The notes under the pieces: model-generated
What the model was told of the DNA's origin: nothing
Seen by the model: the letters and a program-made list of their open reading frames with translations, nothing else
Databases searched by the model: none
Assembly (NCBI RefSeq): GCF_014203695.1
Contig: NZ_JACHJO010000012.1
Coordinates: 1 to 64,000, forward strand
From: Nocardiopsis algeriensis
GTDB lineage: Bacteria; Actinomycetota; Actinomycetes; Streptosporangiales; Streptosporangiaceae
Reading direction: 5' to 3'
Length of the DNA stretch: 64,000 nucleotides
Translations under genes and position numbers: made by a program
In this document: piece after piece, positions 53,751-62,584 of the stretch
Layout: each line of letters starts with the position of its first letter
How positions within the stretch are numbered: position 1 is the first letter of the stretch

Positions 53751-55321
53751 GCACCCCGTCCCCCGCAGGCTTCTCTTCCCCCGCCGACCCCCTGGAGGCG
53801 AACACCTCCTGGGACAAGCTGGTCTCCGCCGCGCTCGTCGGGACCTCGCGCCGCCCGGCGCCCCCCACCCCGGACCTCCCCCCGACCCCCGCGGACGAGG
53901 ACGCCGAGGCAGGTGCGTCCGCCCTCCTCGACCGGGCGGCCCTGGCCGTCGTACGCCGTTTGGCGGGACATGTCCCCGCCACCGTGGCCGCCGAGGCCGT
54001 CGTGGCCCCCGACGGTGAGGACGACGCCTCCGTCGCCGGCCCGGAGGTGACCCGGCGCCTGGAGCGCATCCTCGCCGGGCCCTCCGAGCTTCTGCCCGAA
54101 TGGCTCGGCCTCGCCGGCGCCGCAGGCCTGCACGTCGCCCCCTCCACCCTGCCCGCCCTCCTGGCCAAGGGGGCCTACAACAGCAGCCTGCGCCCCGCCA
54201 TCGCCGCGGTCGCCGGCCCCCGGGGCCGGTGGCTGGCCCGGGTCAACCCCGGGTGGGGGTACGTGAACGCCCTCGACCCCCGGGACAGGGTCTTCGACGA
54301 ACACACCTGGGAGCGGGGCTCCGCCGTCGAGCGCTCCCACGCCCTCGCCGCACTGCGCGCCGTGGACCCCGACCGGGCCAGGGAACTCCTGGCCGCCGCA
54401 TGGCCGGACCTGGGCAGGGCCGAGCTGCGCCGGCACCTCCTGGAGGCGCTGTCGACCGGCCTCGGCCCCGCCGACGAGGAGTTCGTCGAGAAGGCCCTCG
54501 ACGACAAGGGCGGCAACGTCCGCGGCCTCGCGCTGTCCCTCCTGGTCCGCCTGCCCGACAGCGCCCACGCCCACCGCCTGCGCGGCTACGTCCGCGACCT
54601 CGCCACGTTCCCCCAGGGCCTCATGGACGGCGCCGAGGTCGCCTCCCTGGGACCGCAGGCGCTCCGGGACCTCGCCCTCGTCCCGGCGGGAGACAAGCCC
54701 GGGGCGCAGGTCGACCGCGAGCACCGGTGGGCACTGGTCACCAACACGCCCCTGGACGTCTGGACCGAGCTGACCGGCCGCGACCCCGCCGGGATCTTCC
54801 GGTACGCGGAGGAGCACGAGGGACCGCTGTTCGACGCGCTCGCCAACGCCATCACCCACCAGGGCAACGCGGAATGGGCCCGTGCCCTCCTCACCGTCTT
54901 CAGGGACGGTGCCCTCGGCCGGACGAACGACTTCGCGCGCCGGCACCCCTCGTTCCCTCTGCGCGCGCTGCTGTCGCTCCTGCCGGTCGAGGAGCGCTGC
55001 GCCTGGGTCCTGGGCTCCCTCACCGAGAAGAGCAGCATGCAGGACCTGTACGACCTGCTCGCCGGTACCGCCGGCCCCTGGACGAGGGAGCTCTCCGCCG
55101 AGGTGGCCGGACGCCTGCGCGCCCCCAAGTGGCAGAGGGACGCCAGGGCCTACGGCCCCGTCTGCGAGATCGCCGCCGAGCGCATGCCCGTGGACGGCAT
55201 CGACGACCTTCCTCCCGACCTTCCCGAGATCCGGGGCTCGTACGGCAACGCCGAGCCCTCCTACGCCGCTCTTCGCGACACCCTTCTTTTCCGCCTCGAC
55301 ATGCACAGGGAGTTCATGTGA
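53747..55321 (+). CDS. DUF5691 family protein
   Basis: 524 residues, mostly helical with HEAT/ARM-like repeats: PALLAKGAYNSSLRPAIAAV, SALERSHALAALRAVDPDRA-type segments, LLEALSTGLGPADEEFVEKA and LALSLLVRLPDSAHAHRLR. It fits DUF5691, found beside SWIM/MoxR/VWA genes. It has a near-invariant WDKLVSAALVGTSRR at the start. No catalytic site is seen, so a scaffold role is likely. It starts at GTG 53747 inside the previous stop and ends in the next gene's start, both GTGA overlaps. Confidence 0.85.
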   Translation: MSTPSPAGFSSPADPLEANTSWDKLVSAALVGTSRRPAPPTPDLPPTPADEDAEAGASALLDRAALAVVRRLAGHVPATVAAEAVVAPDGEDDASVAGPEVTRRLERILAGPSELLPEWLGLAGAAGLHVAPSTLPALLAKGAYNSSLRPAIAAVAGPRGRWLARVNPGWGYVNALDPRDRVFDEHTWERGSAVERSHALAALRAVDPDRARELLAAAWPDLGRAELRRHLLEALSTGLGPADEEFVEKALDDKGGNVRGLALSLLVRLPDSAHAHRLRGYVRDLATFPQGLMDGAEVASLGPQALRDLALVPAGDKPGAQVDREHRWALVTNTPLDVWTELTGRDPAGIFRYAEEHEGPLFDALANAITHQGNAEWARALLTVFRDGALGRTNDFARRHPSFPLRALLSLLPVEERCAWVLGSLTEKSSMQDLYDLLAGTAGPWTRELSAEVAGRLRAPKWQRDARAYGPVCEIAAERMPVDGIDDLPPDLPEIRGSYGNAEPSYAALRDTLLFRLDMHREFM

Positions 55322-56439
55322 CCGCCTCCCCCTCCACCCCGGCCCTCTCCACCGACGCCGCGCAGGCCCTGCGCCCGCACGCCGAGCAGACCTACGCGGC
55401 CGAGCTCGAGGCCCTGGCCAAGGCCGACGACCGTCAGCGCCCCCCGGGCTGGCAGCTCTCCCCGTGGGCGGTCACCCAGTACCTCCTGGGCACCACGCTC
55501 GACGACGGCACCGAGATCACGCCCAAGTACATCGGCGCCCGCCGTGTCGTCGAGATCGCCGTCGCCACCCTGGCCACCGACCGCGCGCTGCTGCTGATCG
55601 GCGTTCCCGGCACCGCCAAGACGTGGTTGTCGGAGCACCTGGCCGCCGCGATCTCCGGTGACTCCACCCTCCTGGTCCAGGGCACCGCGGGCACCTCCGA
55701 GGAGGCCGTCCGCTACGGCTGGAACTACGCCCGGCTGCTCGCCGAGGGCCCCTCCGAGGCGGCCATGGTGCCCAGCCCCGTCATGACGGCGATGGCCCGC
55801 GGCTCGATCGGCCGCATCGAGGAGCTCACCCGCATGCCGTCCGACGTCCAGGACGGCCTCATCACCGTCCTGTCGGAGAAGGCCCTTCCCGTCTCCGAAC
55901 TGGGCATCGAGGTCCAGGCCCGGCGCGGGTTCAACATCATCGCCACCGCCAACGACCGCGACCGGGGCGTCAACGACCTGTCGAGCGCGCTGCGGCGCCG
56001 CTTCAACACCGTGGTGCTGCCGGTTCCCGACAGCGCCGAGGACGAGGTCCGCATCGTCACCCAGCGGGTGGAGCAGCTCGGCCGGTCGCTGGAACTGCCG
56101 GAGGTCCCCGCGAGCCTGGCGGAGATCCGCCGCGTGGTGACGGTGTTCCGCGAACTGCGGTCGGGCATGACCGAGGACAACGGCACCAAGGTCAAGTCGC
56201 CCAGCGGCACCCTCAGCACCGCCGAGGCGATCTCGGTCATCACCAACGGCATCGCGCTGGCGGCGCACTTCGGCGACGGCGTCCTGCGCCCCGCCGACGT
56301 GGCCGCCGGCATCCAGGGTGCGGTCGTGCAGGACCGCGTGTCCGACGGCGTGGTCTGGCGCGAGTACCTGGAGACGGTCGCCCGCGGCCGCGAGGGCTGG
56401 GACGAGTTCTACCGCGCCTGCCGCGAGGTGGGAGCCTGA
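55318..56439 (+). CDS. MoxR-type AAA+ ATPase
   Basis: 373 residues of the MoxR/RavA-like AAA+ group. It has Walker A GVPGTAKTWL (about 95-104), a MoxR-style Walker B region (SIGRIEELTRMPSDVQDGLI), sensor 1 in FNIIATANDRDRGVNDLSSA and arginine-finger region LRRRFNTVVLP. MoxR ATPases act as chaperones that insert cofactors or remodel complexes with VWA-domain partners. One such partner is encoded two genes later. The gene starts at GTG 55318 within the previous stop, and its own stop overlaps the ATG of the next gene by one base. Confidence 0.93.
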   Translation: MTASPSTPALSTDAAQALRPHAEQTYAAELEALAKADDRQRPPGWQLSPWAVTQYLLGTTLDDGTEITPKYIGARRVVEIAVATLATDRALLLIGVPGTAKTWLSEHLAAAISGDSTLLVQGTAGTSEEAVRYGWNYARLLAEGPSEAAMVPSPVMTAMARGSIGRIEELTRMPSDVQDGLITVLSEKALPVSELGIEVQARRGFNIIATANDRDRGVNDLSSALRRRFNTVVLPVPDSAEDEVRIVTQRVEQLGRSLELPEVPASLAEIRRVVTVFRELRSGMTEDNGTKVKSPSGTLSTAEAISVITNGIALAAHFGDGVLRPADVAAGIQGAVVQDRVSDGVVWREYLETVARGREGWDEFYRACREVGA

Positions 56440-58793
56440 TGGCCAAGCTGGACACGAGCGGGCTGCACGTCCTGGGCGTGCGCCACCACGGCCCGGGCTC
56501 GGCCCGGGCCGTGCGGGCGGCCCTGGAGGAGATCAAGCCCGACGCGGTGCTGATCGAGGGGCCTCCCGAGGCGGACGCGCTCATCCCGCTGGTGGGAGAG
56601 CTGGAGCCGCCGGTGGCGCTGCTGGCCTACCTCGCCGACACCCCGAAGGGGAAAGCCGCGGCGGGTGAGGAGGGGGCTGCGGCCGAAGGCCGGCGTTCGA
56701 GGGCGGCGGGTGACGGGTGGGCGTTCTGGCCCTTCGCCTCCTTCTCCCCCGAGTGGGAGGCCCTGCGCTACGCCGTCGCCCACGGCGCCGAAGTGCGCTT
56801 CTGCGACCTTCCGGCCGCCCACACCTTCGCCGAGCGCATCGCCGAGGCCGAGGAGCAGGCGGCCGAGGACAGGGAAGCCGATCCCCCGGAGGTCCCCGGG
56901 GAGATCGACGGCCCTGCCGCCCCCGGTACCGAGCGCATGCGCCTGGACCCCCTCGGGGTCCTGGCCGAGGCCGCCGGCTACGACGATGCCGAACGCTGGT
57001 GGGACGATGTCGTCGAGCAGCGCGGCGACGGCGAGCCCTCCCCTTTCCCCGCGATCGCCGACGCCATGGCGGCCGTACGCGAGGAGACCGGGCCGGCCGA
57101 GGGGCGCGAGGCGCGCCGCGAGGCCTACATGCGCAAGGTCCTGCGTGCCACCCTCAGGAAGGGGCACGAGCGGGTGGCCGTGGTCTGCGGCGCCTGGCAC
57201 GCCCCTGCGCTGCGCGACGTGGCCGACCATCCCGCAGGTGCGGACAATGCCCTGCTCAAGGGGCTGCCCAAGGCCAAGGTCAACGTCACCTGGGTGCCGT
57301 GGACGCACGGGAGACTCGCCTCCTCCAGCGGCTACGGCGCCGGGGTGAGCGCGCCGGGCTGGTATTACCACCTCTACACCGCGCCCGACCTGCCGGTGCA
57401 CCGGTGGCTCACCGAGGCCGCGCGGCAACTGCGCGACGAGGGGCGGCACGTGTCGTCCTCCCACGTCATCGAGGGTGTGCGCCTGGCCGAGAGCCTGGCC
57501 GTGCTGCGCGGGCGCCCGCTCGCCGGTCTGGACGAGGTGGCCGAGGCGCTCACCGCGGTCCTGTGCGAGGGGGAGCCCGCCCCGGCCGCGCTCGTGCACG
57601 GCAGGATGGCGATCGGTGAGCGGATGGGCTCGGTCCCGCCGTCCACGCCCATGGTGCCGCTCCAGCGCGACGTCATCGCCGCGCAGAAGCGGATGCGGCT
57701 CAAGCCCGAGCCGCTCGCCCGCGACCTCGAACTGGACCTGCGCAAGGAGGGCCAGCGCGAGCGGAGCGTCCTGCTGCACAGGCTCCGGATCCTCGGCGTT
57801 CCGTGGGGATCGCCCATGGTGTCCGAGACCGGGAAGAAGGGCACCTTCCGCGAGGCGTGGCGGCTGGTCTGGGAGCCCGAGCTGGACGTGGCGCTCATCG
57901 AGGCCAGCAGGTGGGGCACCACCGTGGAGACGGCGGCCACGGCCCGCGCCGTCGAGAAGGCGGAGGGCGCCGAGCTCCCGGTGCTGACCGCGGTCACCGA
58001 ACAGTGCCTGATGGCCGACCTCGGTGAGGCCCTGCCCCGGATCCTGGCCCTGATCACCGACCGGGCGGCCACCGACAGCGACGTCACCCACCTCATGGAG
58101 GCCCTCCTGCCGCTGGCGCGCTCGGCCCGCTACGGCGACGTCCGCGGCACCGACTCCGGCCACCTGCGGACGGTCGCCGAGCAGATCCTGCGCCGGGTGT
58201 GCGTCGGACTGGCGCCGGCGACGCACGGGCTGGACGACGACGCGGCGGCCGCGTTCGTCCGGCACATCGACCGGACGAACACCGCCGCCACCCTCCTGGG
58301 CGGGGACGCCCTGGCGGAGTGGGAGTCGGCCCTGCGCGCCCTGGCGCTGCGCGACACCCTGCCGGGCCGGATCGCGGGCCGGGTCAACCGGATGCTGTCG
58401 GACGCCGGACACCTGGCACCGGAGGAGCTGCGGCGCCGTCTGGGGCTGGCGATGTCCCAGGGGACGGAGCCCGCCGAGGCCGCCGCCTGGCTGGAGGGCT
58501 TCCTCCAGGGCAGCGGGCTGATCCTCGTGCACGACGACAAGATGCTCGGCCTCATCGACACCTGGCTGCTCGGGCTGCCCGAGGAGCGCTTCACCGCAGT
58601 GCTGCCGCTGCTGCGGCGCACGTTCGGCGGGTTCGACGGCGCCGAGCGCCGCGAGATCGGCGAGGCGGCGGCCCGGCTCGGGACCTCGGAGCCCGCCGCC
58701 GAGAAGGTGCACGTGCCGGTGGACGCCGAGCGGGCCGCCCCGGCCCTGGCCACCGCACTGGCACTCCTCACCAACGGAAGGAAGGGCGCATGA
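56439..58793 (+). CDS. DUF5682 family protein with TraB/ChaN-like GxxH motifs
   Basis: 784 residues, the largest protein of the operon. Residues 1-~270 hold GVRHHGPGS at 13-21, DAVLIEGPPEAD at 35-46 and VVCGAWHAP with Gly251 and His254. This GxxH ... E ... GxxH arrangement recalls the TraB/PrgY, ChaN and erythromycin-esterase superfamily, whose His/Glu set forms a metal-type or hydrolytic site; I infer the link. A Glu-rich insertion lies near 70-90. The remaining ~500 residues are helical and unrecognised. It overlaps the MoxR stop (TGATG) and the VWA start (ATGA). Confidence 0.85.
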   Translation: MAKLDTSGLHVLGVRHHGPGSARAVRAALEEIKPDAVLIEGPPEADALIPLVGELEPPVALLAYLADTPKGKAAAGEEGAAAEGRRSRAAGDGWAFWPFASFSPEWEALRYAVAHGAEVRFCDLPAAHTFAERIAEAEEQAAEDREADPPEVPGEIDGPAAPGTERMRLDPLGVLAEAAGYDDAERWWDDVVEQRGDGEPSPFPAIADAMAAVREETGPAEGREARREAYMRKVLRATLRKGHERVAVVCGAWHAPALRDVADHPAGADNALLKGLPKAKVNVTWVPWTHGRLASSSGYGAGVSAPGWYYHLYTAPDLPVHRWLTEAARQLRDEGRHVSSSHVIEGVRLAESLAVLRGRPLAGLDEVAEALTAVLCEGEPAPAALVHGRMAIGERMGSVPPSTPMVPLQRDVIAAQKRMRLKPEPLARDLELDLRKEGQRERSVLLHRLRILGVPWGSPMVSETGKKGTFREAWRLVWEPELDVALIEASRWGTTVETAATARAVEKAEGAELPVLTAVTEQCLMADLGEALPRILALITDRAATDSDVTHLMEALLPLARSARYGDVRGTDSGHLRTVAEQILRRVCVGLAPATHGLDDDAAAAFVRHIDRTNTAATLLGGDALAEWESALRALALRDTLPGRIAGRVNRMLSDAGHLAPEELRRRLGLAMSQGTEPAEAAAWLEGFLQGSGLILVHDDKMLGLIDTWLLGLPEERFTAVLPLLRRTFGGFDGAERREIGEAAARLGTSEPAAEKVHVPVDAERAAPALATALALLTNGRKGA

Positions 58794-59953
58794 ACGGCGT
58801 GGACGAGCGGGAGCGCCGCTGGCGTCTGGTCCTGGGCCGCGAGGCCCGCTGCACGGGCGGCCTCGGCGCCGCGGACCGGGGCATGGACGACGCCCTGGCG
58901 GCGCTGTACAACGACCGCGGCCTCGGCCGGAACCGGGGCGGCAGCGAACGCGGCGCCGGCCTGGGCGGCTCCGCCCCCAAGGTGGCGCGCTGGCTGGGCG
59001 ACATCCGGGAGTACTTCCCGACCTCGGTCGTACAGGTCATGCAGAAGGACGCCATGGACAGGCTCGGCCTGCACCAGCTCCTCCTCGAACCCGAGATGAT
59101 GGAGGCCGTCGAACCGGACGTGCACCTCGTGGGCACCCTGCTGTCGCTGAACAAGGTGATGCCCGACGAGGCCCGCGAGTCCGCCCGCGCCCTGGTGCGC
59201 AAGGTCGTCGACGACCTGGAGCGCCGCGTCGAGCAGAAGACGCGCTCCCTGGTGCAGGGCGCGATCGACCGCTCGGTGCGCACCCACCGTCCGCGTCGGG
59301 TCGCCGACATCGACTGGAACGCCACGATCCGCCGCAACCTGGCCAATTACCTGCCCGAGCACAACACGGTCGTGCCCGAGACCCTGGTGGGCTACGGCCG
59401 CCGCAGCCGCGGCGTGCAGAAGGACGTCGTGCTGGCGATCGACCAGAGCGGTTCGATGGCGTCCTCGGTCGTGTACGCGAGCGTGTTCGGCGCGGTTCTG
59501 GCCTCCATGAAGACGCTGCGTACGTCCCTGGTCGTCTTCGACACCTCCGTGGTGGACCTGACGGAGCAGCTCACCGACCCGGTCGAGGTGCTCTTCGGCA
59601 CACAGCTGGGCGGAGGCACGCACATCAACAAGGCGATCGCCTACTGCCAGGGCCTGATCACCAAGCCGAACGACTCGATCTTCGTCCTGATCAGCGACCT
59701 GTACGAGGGCGGTGTCCGAGAGGAGATGCTGCGCCGTGTCGCGTCGATGAAGGCCGCCGGCGTCCAGGTTGTGGTGCTGCTGGCGCTCTCGGACGAGGGC
59801 GCGCCGTTCTACGATCGGGACAACGCCGCCGCACTCGCCGCGATGGACGTCCCGGCGTTCGCCTGCACCCCGGACATGTTCCCCGAGCTCATGGCGGCGG
59901 CGATCCAGGGGCAGCCCCTCACGGCGTGGGTGGACAAGGAGCAGGACGCCTGA
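58790..59953 (+). CDS. VWA-domain protein, MoxR partner
   Basis: 387 residues. An N-terminal helical part (YNDRGLGRNRGGSERGAG, then LGDIREYFPTSVVQVMQKDA) is followed by a von Willebrand A domain (about 210-385). Its metal site is complete: MIDAS DQSGSMASS (Asp218, Ser220, Ser222), the threonine in GGGTHIN and the acid in LISDLYEGG. Such VWA proteins work with MoxR ATPases to fold or activate targets. It is the last gene of the SWIM-DUF5691-MoxR-DUF5682-VWA operon and is coupled to DUF5682 by ATGA. No obvious terminator follows; the next genes are convergent. Confidence 0.92.
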   Translation: MNGVDERERRWRLVLGREARCTGGLGAADRGMDDALAALYNDRGLGRNRGGSERGAGLGGSAPKVARWLGDIREYFPTSVVQVMQKDAMDRLGLHQLLLEPEMMEAVEPDVHLVGTLLSLNKVMPDEARESARALVRKVVDDLERRVEQKTRSLVQGAIDRSVRTHRPRRVADIDWNATIRRNLANYLPEHNTVVPETLVGYGRRSRGVQKDVVLAIDQSGSMASSVVYASVFGAVLASMKTLRTSLVVFDTSVVDLTEQLTDPVEVLFGTQLGGGTHINKAIAYCQGLITKPNDSIFVLISDLYEGGVREEMLRRVASMKAAGVQVVVLLALSDEGAPFYDRDNAAALAAMDVPAFACTPDMFPELMAAAIQGQPLTAWVDKEQDA

Positions 59954-59982
59954 ACCCGGCCACCTGGTTGGGCCTGGGGTGT

Positions 59983-60246
59983 TCATCCACCCTTCACAGC
60001 CGGGATACTCGATCCGGACGGGCGGGGCCGTGGCGGTCCCCGCCCGTCCTCCGCCCACGTCATCTCATAGACCCCTGGAGCTCCCTGAACTCCTTTGACC
60101 CGCAGGCAGAGAAGAAATTCTCCCTTTTACACCTCGGGAGCGAACTTGGTGGTGACCACCGCACGGAAGCGTTCCGCCTGCCGGCGGGTCAGCTTCTTGA
60201 AGTCGGCTCGAAACCAGGGGTGGTAGCGAACGTGGCCAGGACTCAG
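59983..60246 (-). pseudogene. broken RelE-like toxin gene
   Basis: One frame directly after the AbrB-type antitoxin gene reads HVRYHPWFRADFKKLTRRQA, ERFRAVVTTKFAPEV, then an in-frame TAA at 60127-60129. It continues in the same frame as LRVKGVQGAPGVYEMTWAED before drifting into unrelated sequence and ending at 59983. Both halves resemble actinobacterial RelE-type toxins that follow AbrB antitoxins. The stop, the absent ATG/GTG start and the lost C-terminus show that the toxin is dead. Confidence 0.65.
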
Positions 60247-60548
60247 CGCTTCTCATTCTCCAGAGCGTCGAACATCGACTCCGCGTCCTCGAACTCCTCG
60301 GTCCGGCCCGCGGTGATCTGCTCGCCAGCCTCCCGTTCACCCTGCTGCCAGTCACGGTCCCAGAACCACGCCTGGTCGGCCGACACGGCGATCATGCCCC
60401 GAAGCAGCACCTGGCCGCTGTCGGTGATGTCGAACTCGACCTCGTCCCCCTCACGGATGTGAAGGGCCTCAGCGACCTCGCGGGGCAGGGTGATCTGATT
60501 CTTGCGACGCATCACCGCACGCCGATGCCTCACTCTCATCTCACCCAA
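60243..60548 (-). CDS. AbrB/MazE-type antitoxin
   Basis: 101 residues. A SpoVT-AbrB swapped-hairpin DNA-binding domain lies at the N-terminus (RRKNQITLPREVAEALHIRE, then GDEVEFDITDSGQVLLRG). An acidic tail (WFWDRDWQQGEREAGEQITA) would bind the toxin. TTG 60548 stands 7 bases after GGAGG and is preferred; ATGs at 60539 and 60512 are in frame. The adjoining toxin gene is broken, so this is an orphan antitoxin that may still bind DNA. Confidence 0.82.
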   Translation of the reverse strand: MGEMRVRHRRAVMRRKNQITLPREVAEALHIREGDEVEFDITDSGQVLLRGMIAVSADQAWFWDRDWQQGEREAGEQITAGRTEEFEDAESMFDALENEKR

Positions 60549-60841
60549 GTTATCGCCTCCTGGTAGGGGTGATCCGAGGGTTTCCCTTCCCCCGGTGGCA
60601 CGGTTCCAGGATGACTCCGGCAGGCGGAGAGTTCAGCTTTCCAACTGAAGCTTTGCCCTAGGCGCAGACAAGGCACTGTTCACACGGGTCGCCGACTGCT
60701 CGGACCACACATCAGAGGTCTGGGCAGCTACTTCGACATTCTTTGGAGCACGGTGATCGACGCCCTGGTCGACCATCGTTGTCAGTACAGCGGAGGAATA
60801 CACAGCTATAGTGGTGGTGGGATTGCATCAGGTAATGCACG
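60549..60841. other. intergenic, no gene seen
   Basis: About 290 bases upstream of the antitoxin gene and downstream of the DUF397 gene. It should hold the antitoxin promoter on the minus strand. No other feature is evident. Confidence 0.4.
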
Positions 60842-60873
60842 CAGAGGCCCCAGCCGATCGGCTGGGGCCTCTG
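60842..60873 (-). terminator. terminator after the DUF397 gene
   Basis: CAGAGGCCCCAGCC and GGCTGGGGCCTCTG form a perfect 14-bp stem with a GATC loop, 14 bases past the stop. Confidence 0.88.
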
Positions 60874-60887
60874 TCGTACTTCAAGAC

Positions 60888-61070
60888 CTAGGAACGGAGG
60901 ACTCGCAGCAGCGCGGACCACTCGGCGCCGGGGAAGGCAAGCATGCCCAGATCGCGGTTCTGGGTGTCGCGCACAGCAGCTCCCTCCGGCAGGTCGGCGA
61001 CCTCCACACAGTTTTCGGTGCGTGCCCCGCTGTAGCTGGACTTACGGAACTTCAGGTCGTGGGCTTGCAT
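60888..61070 (-). CDS. DUF397 small regulatory partner protein
   Basis: 60 residues, the whole DUF397 domain: LKFRKSSYSGARTENCVEVA, then VRDTQNRDLGMLAFPGAEWS. DUF397 proteins almost always accompany an XRE-DUF5753 regulator (WhiJ-like pairs in Streptomyces) and are thought to be antagonists or partners of it. Its ATG 61070 lies 19 bases inside the upstream regulator gene, so they are translationally coupled. Confidence 0.95.
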   Translation of the reverse strand: MQAHDLKFRKSSYSGARTENCVEVADLPEGAAVRDTQNRDLGMLAFPGAEWSALLRVLRS

Positions 61071-61936
61071 ACGGATTCCTTGCTGGATGAGTCGGCCAGG
61101 ACACTCTCCAGGAACACGGTGGATTCCTGGACACTCAGAGCAGATGCACTCACGTACTGGTATACGAGCTCGAAAGCCTCGGTGTCTTCCATGTCTTCGT
61201 ACACCTGCTGTTTGGCAGCGTTCTCTGTGTAGACCAAGCCGGAGTCCTCGGCGAAGTCAAGGATCGTGAACCCGCCGCTCACCGCAGCATGGAGACCGGC
61301 GCTGTCAGGGAGTATCTGTACTCGTAGGTTCGGGCGCTGAACGCTGACCAGGTGGCGGATCTGCTGCTCGCGCACCGACTCAGGGATCTTGCGCAGAGCG
61401 GCTTCGTCGAGAATGCACCAGTACGTAGGCCCTTCTGCCTGAGGGTCCAGGATCCTTTGGCGGAGCATGCGTGCCTCAACTCGCCGCTCGACTTCCTCCT
61501 GATCGGCTATACCGCCACCGACAACGACCGCACGAGCGTAACCCTGAGTCTGCAACAGACCGGGAACGACTGTCAGGGCAACTTCTCGGATGCGTGAGGC
61601 GCCAGGCTCCAGGCCAGTGAGTTCCCCTTGCCCAAGGACATCGGTGTAGGAGGACCACCAGCCCTTCTGCCTGGCTTCCTTGGCCAGGCGGATGTATTCC
61701 TCGCGCTCAGCCAGTTCGGTGACGCCGTAGATGTCGAGCAGGACCTCGACGTCTTCCAGCTTGGGGCGCACCCACTCATCACGTTCCAGCCTCGTGATCT
61801 TGGATGCCGACCACCGGGCAGCACCCAACTCGCGAGCCTTGCTGGTGACCTGGTCCGCCGTCAGTCCTGCCGCTTCTCGACTTTCCCGTAGCAGACGTGA
61901 GAGCCGTCGCTTGCTCAAGGGAGGTGAAGTGGCCAT
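61052..61936 (-). CDS. XRE-family regulator with DUF5753 domain
   Basis: 294 residues. An N-terminal helix-turn-helix (about 8-65: RLSRLLRESREAAGLTADQV, then SASKITRLERDEW) is followed by DUF5753 (about 95-280: VVPGLLQTQGYARAVV, YWCILDEAALRK, QILPDSAGLHAAVSGGFTIL). Such proteins pair with DUF397 partners and act in development, antibiotic or immunity-like regulation in actinobacteria. ATG 61936 has AAGGAG 5 bases upstream; an open extension upstream is unlikely. It is divergent from the four-gene cassette at 62103, which it may control. Confidence 0.93.
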   Translation of the reverse strand: MATSPPLSKRRLSRLLRESREAAGLTADQVTSKARELGAARWSASKITRLERDEWVRPKLEDVEVLLDIYGVTELAEREEYIRLAKEARQKGWWSSYTDVLGQGELTGLEPGASRIREVALTVVPGLLQTQGYARAVVVGGGIADQEEVERRVEARMLRQRILDPQAEGPTYWCILDEAALRKIPESVREQQIRHLVSVQRPNLRVQILPDSAGLHAAVSGGFTILDFAEDSGLVYTENAAKQQVYEDMEDTEAFELVYQYVSASALSVQESTVFLESVLADSSSKESVCKPTT

Positions 61937-62102
61937 CAGGACTCCTTGCTCCGAGGCTCGCCTCTTTCCAGAACTTGATCCTACGTCTGTCCTTGGGTTT
62001 TCGGACATTACGCCCATCACCAACCTAAAGCTAAGTCACGCCGAACTTGCCTCCTGACTAATCTATAAGTTGGTCTTGCATTTTTTGCTTGGTCGGGTGA
62101 AC

Positions 62103-62357
62103 ATGGGGCTCACCTGGTCAATCCCGCCGGACCTCCCATCCGGCACGTCTCGAAGGAGTCGCCTCGTGGCGTCCTACCTGGCTTCCCCGGTGCCGGCGGC
62201 CGTGCGCCGCTCGGTCGCTGATGCACCTCCCTGGCGCAGGCCGCGCCGCGCGGCCCGGCCCCGCCCCTACATCACCCACCCGGCAGGGGACCTGGCCTCC
62301 CCGGCCCTGGCCAAGCGCCAGGCCGCCCTCACCCACGGCGGGACGGCGGCGGCATGA
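62103..62357 (+). CDS. small hypothetical protein, first gene of a four-gene cassette
   Basis: 84 residues from ATG 62103, ribosome site weak (GGGTGAAC). It is basic and Pro/Ala/Arg-rich (SRRSRLVASYLASPVPAAVR, then PRRAARPRPYITHPAGDLAS). No known domain. It ends in an ATGA overlap with the next gene, which supports it being expressed. Confidence 0.55.
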   Translation: MGLTWSIPPDLPSGTSRRSRLVASYLASPVPAAVRRSVADAPPWRRPRRAARPRPYITHPAGDLASPALAKRQAALTHGGTAAA

Positions 62358-62584
62358 AGCGCGTGTGCGACATCCGCCAGGTTCCTGACCTGGAAGCCCT
62401 CCGCGTCTGGGCCCGCAGCCACGGGGCCCGCGTGCGCTATCTGGGCCCCACCCTGGAGCGCCACCCCGTCTACGCCGCCACGCGTGGTCACGTCACCCGG
62501 GTCGCGGTTGTGCCCGAGCGCGACCCCCACCTGTGCCCGCTGGTGTGGGTCAGCCCTTTGGAGAACCTGAAGGAGGAGCGGTGA
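62354..62584 (+). CDS. small hypothetical protein
   Basis: 76 residues: VCDIRQVPDLEALRVWARSH, GARVRYLGPTLERHP, VTRVAVVPERDPHLCPLVWV. The composition is that of a compact alpha/beta protein, with two cysteines. Not recognised. It overlaps its neighbours by ATGA and GTGA, so the cassette is translated as a unit. No signal or membrane segment. Confidence 0.72.
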   Translation: MKRVCDIRQVPDLEALRVWARSHGARVRYLGPTLERHPVYAATRGHVTRVAVVPERDPHLCPLVWVSPLENLKEER

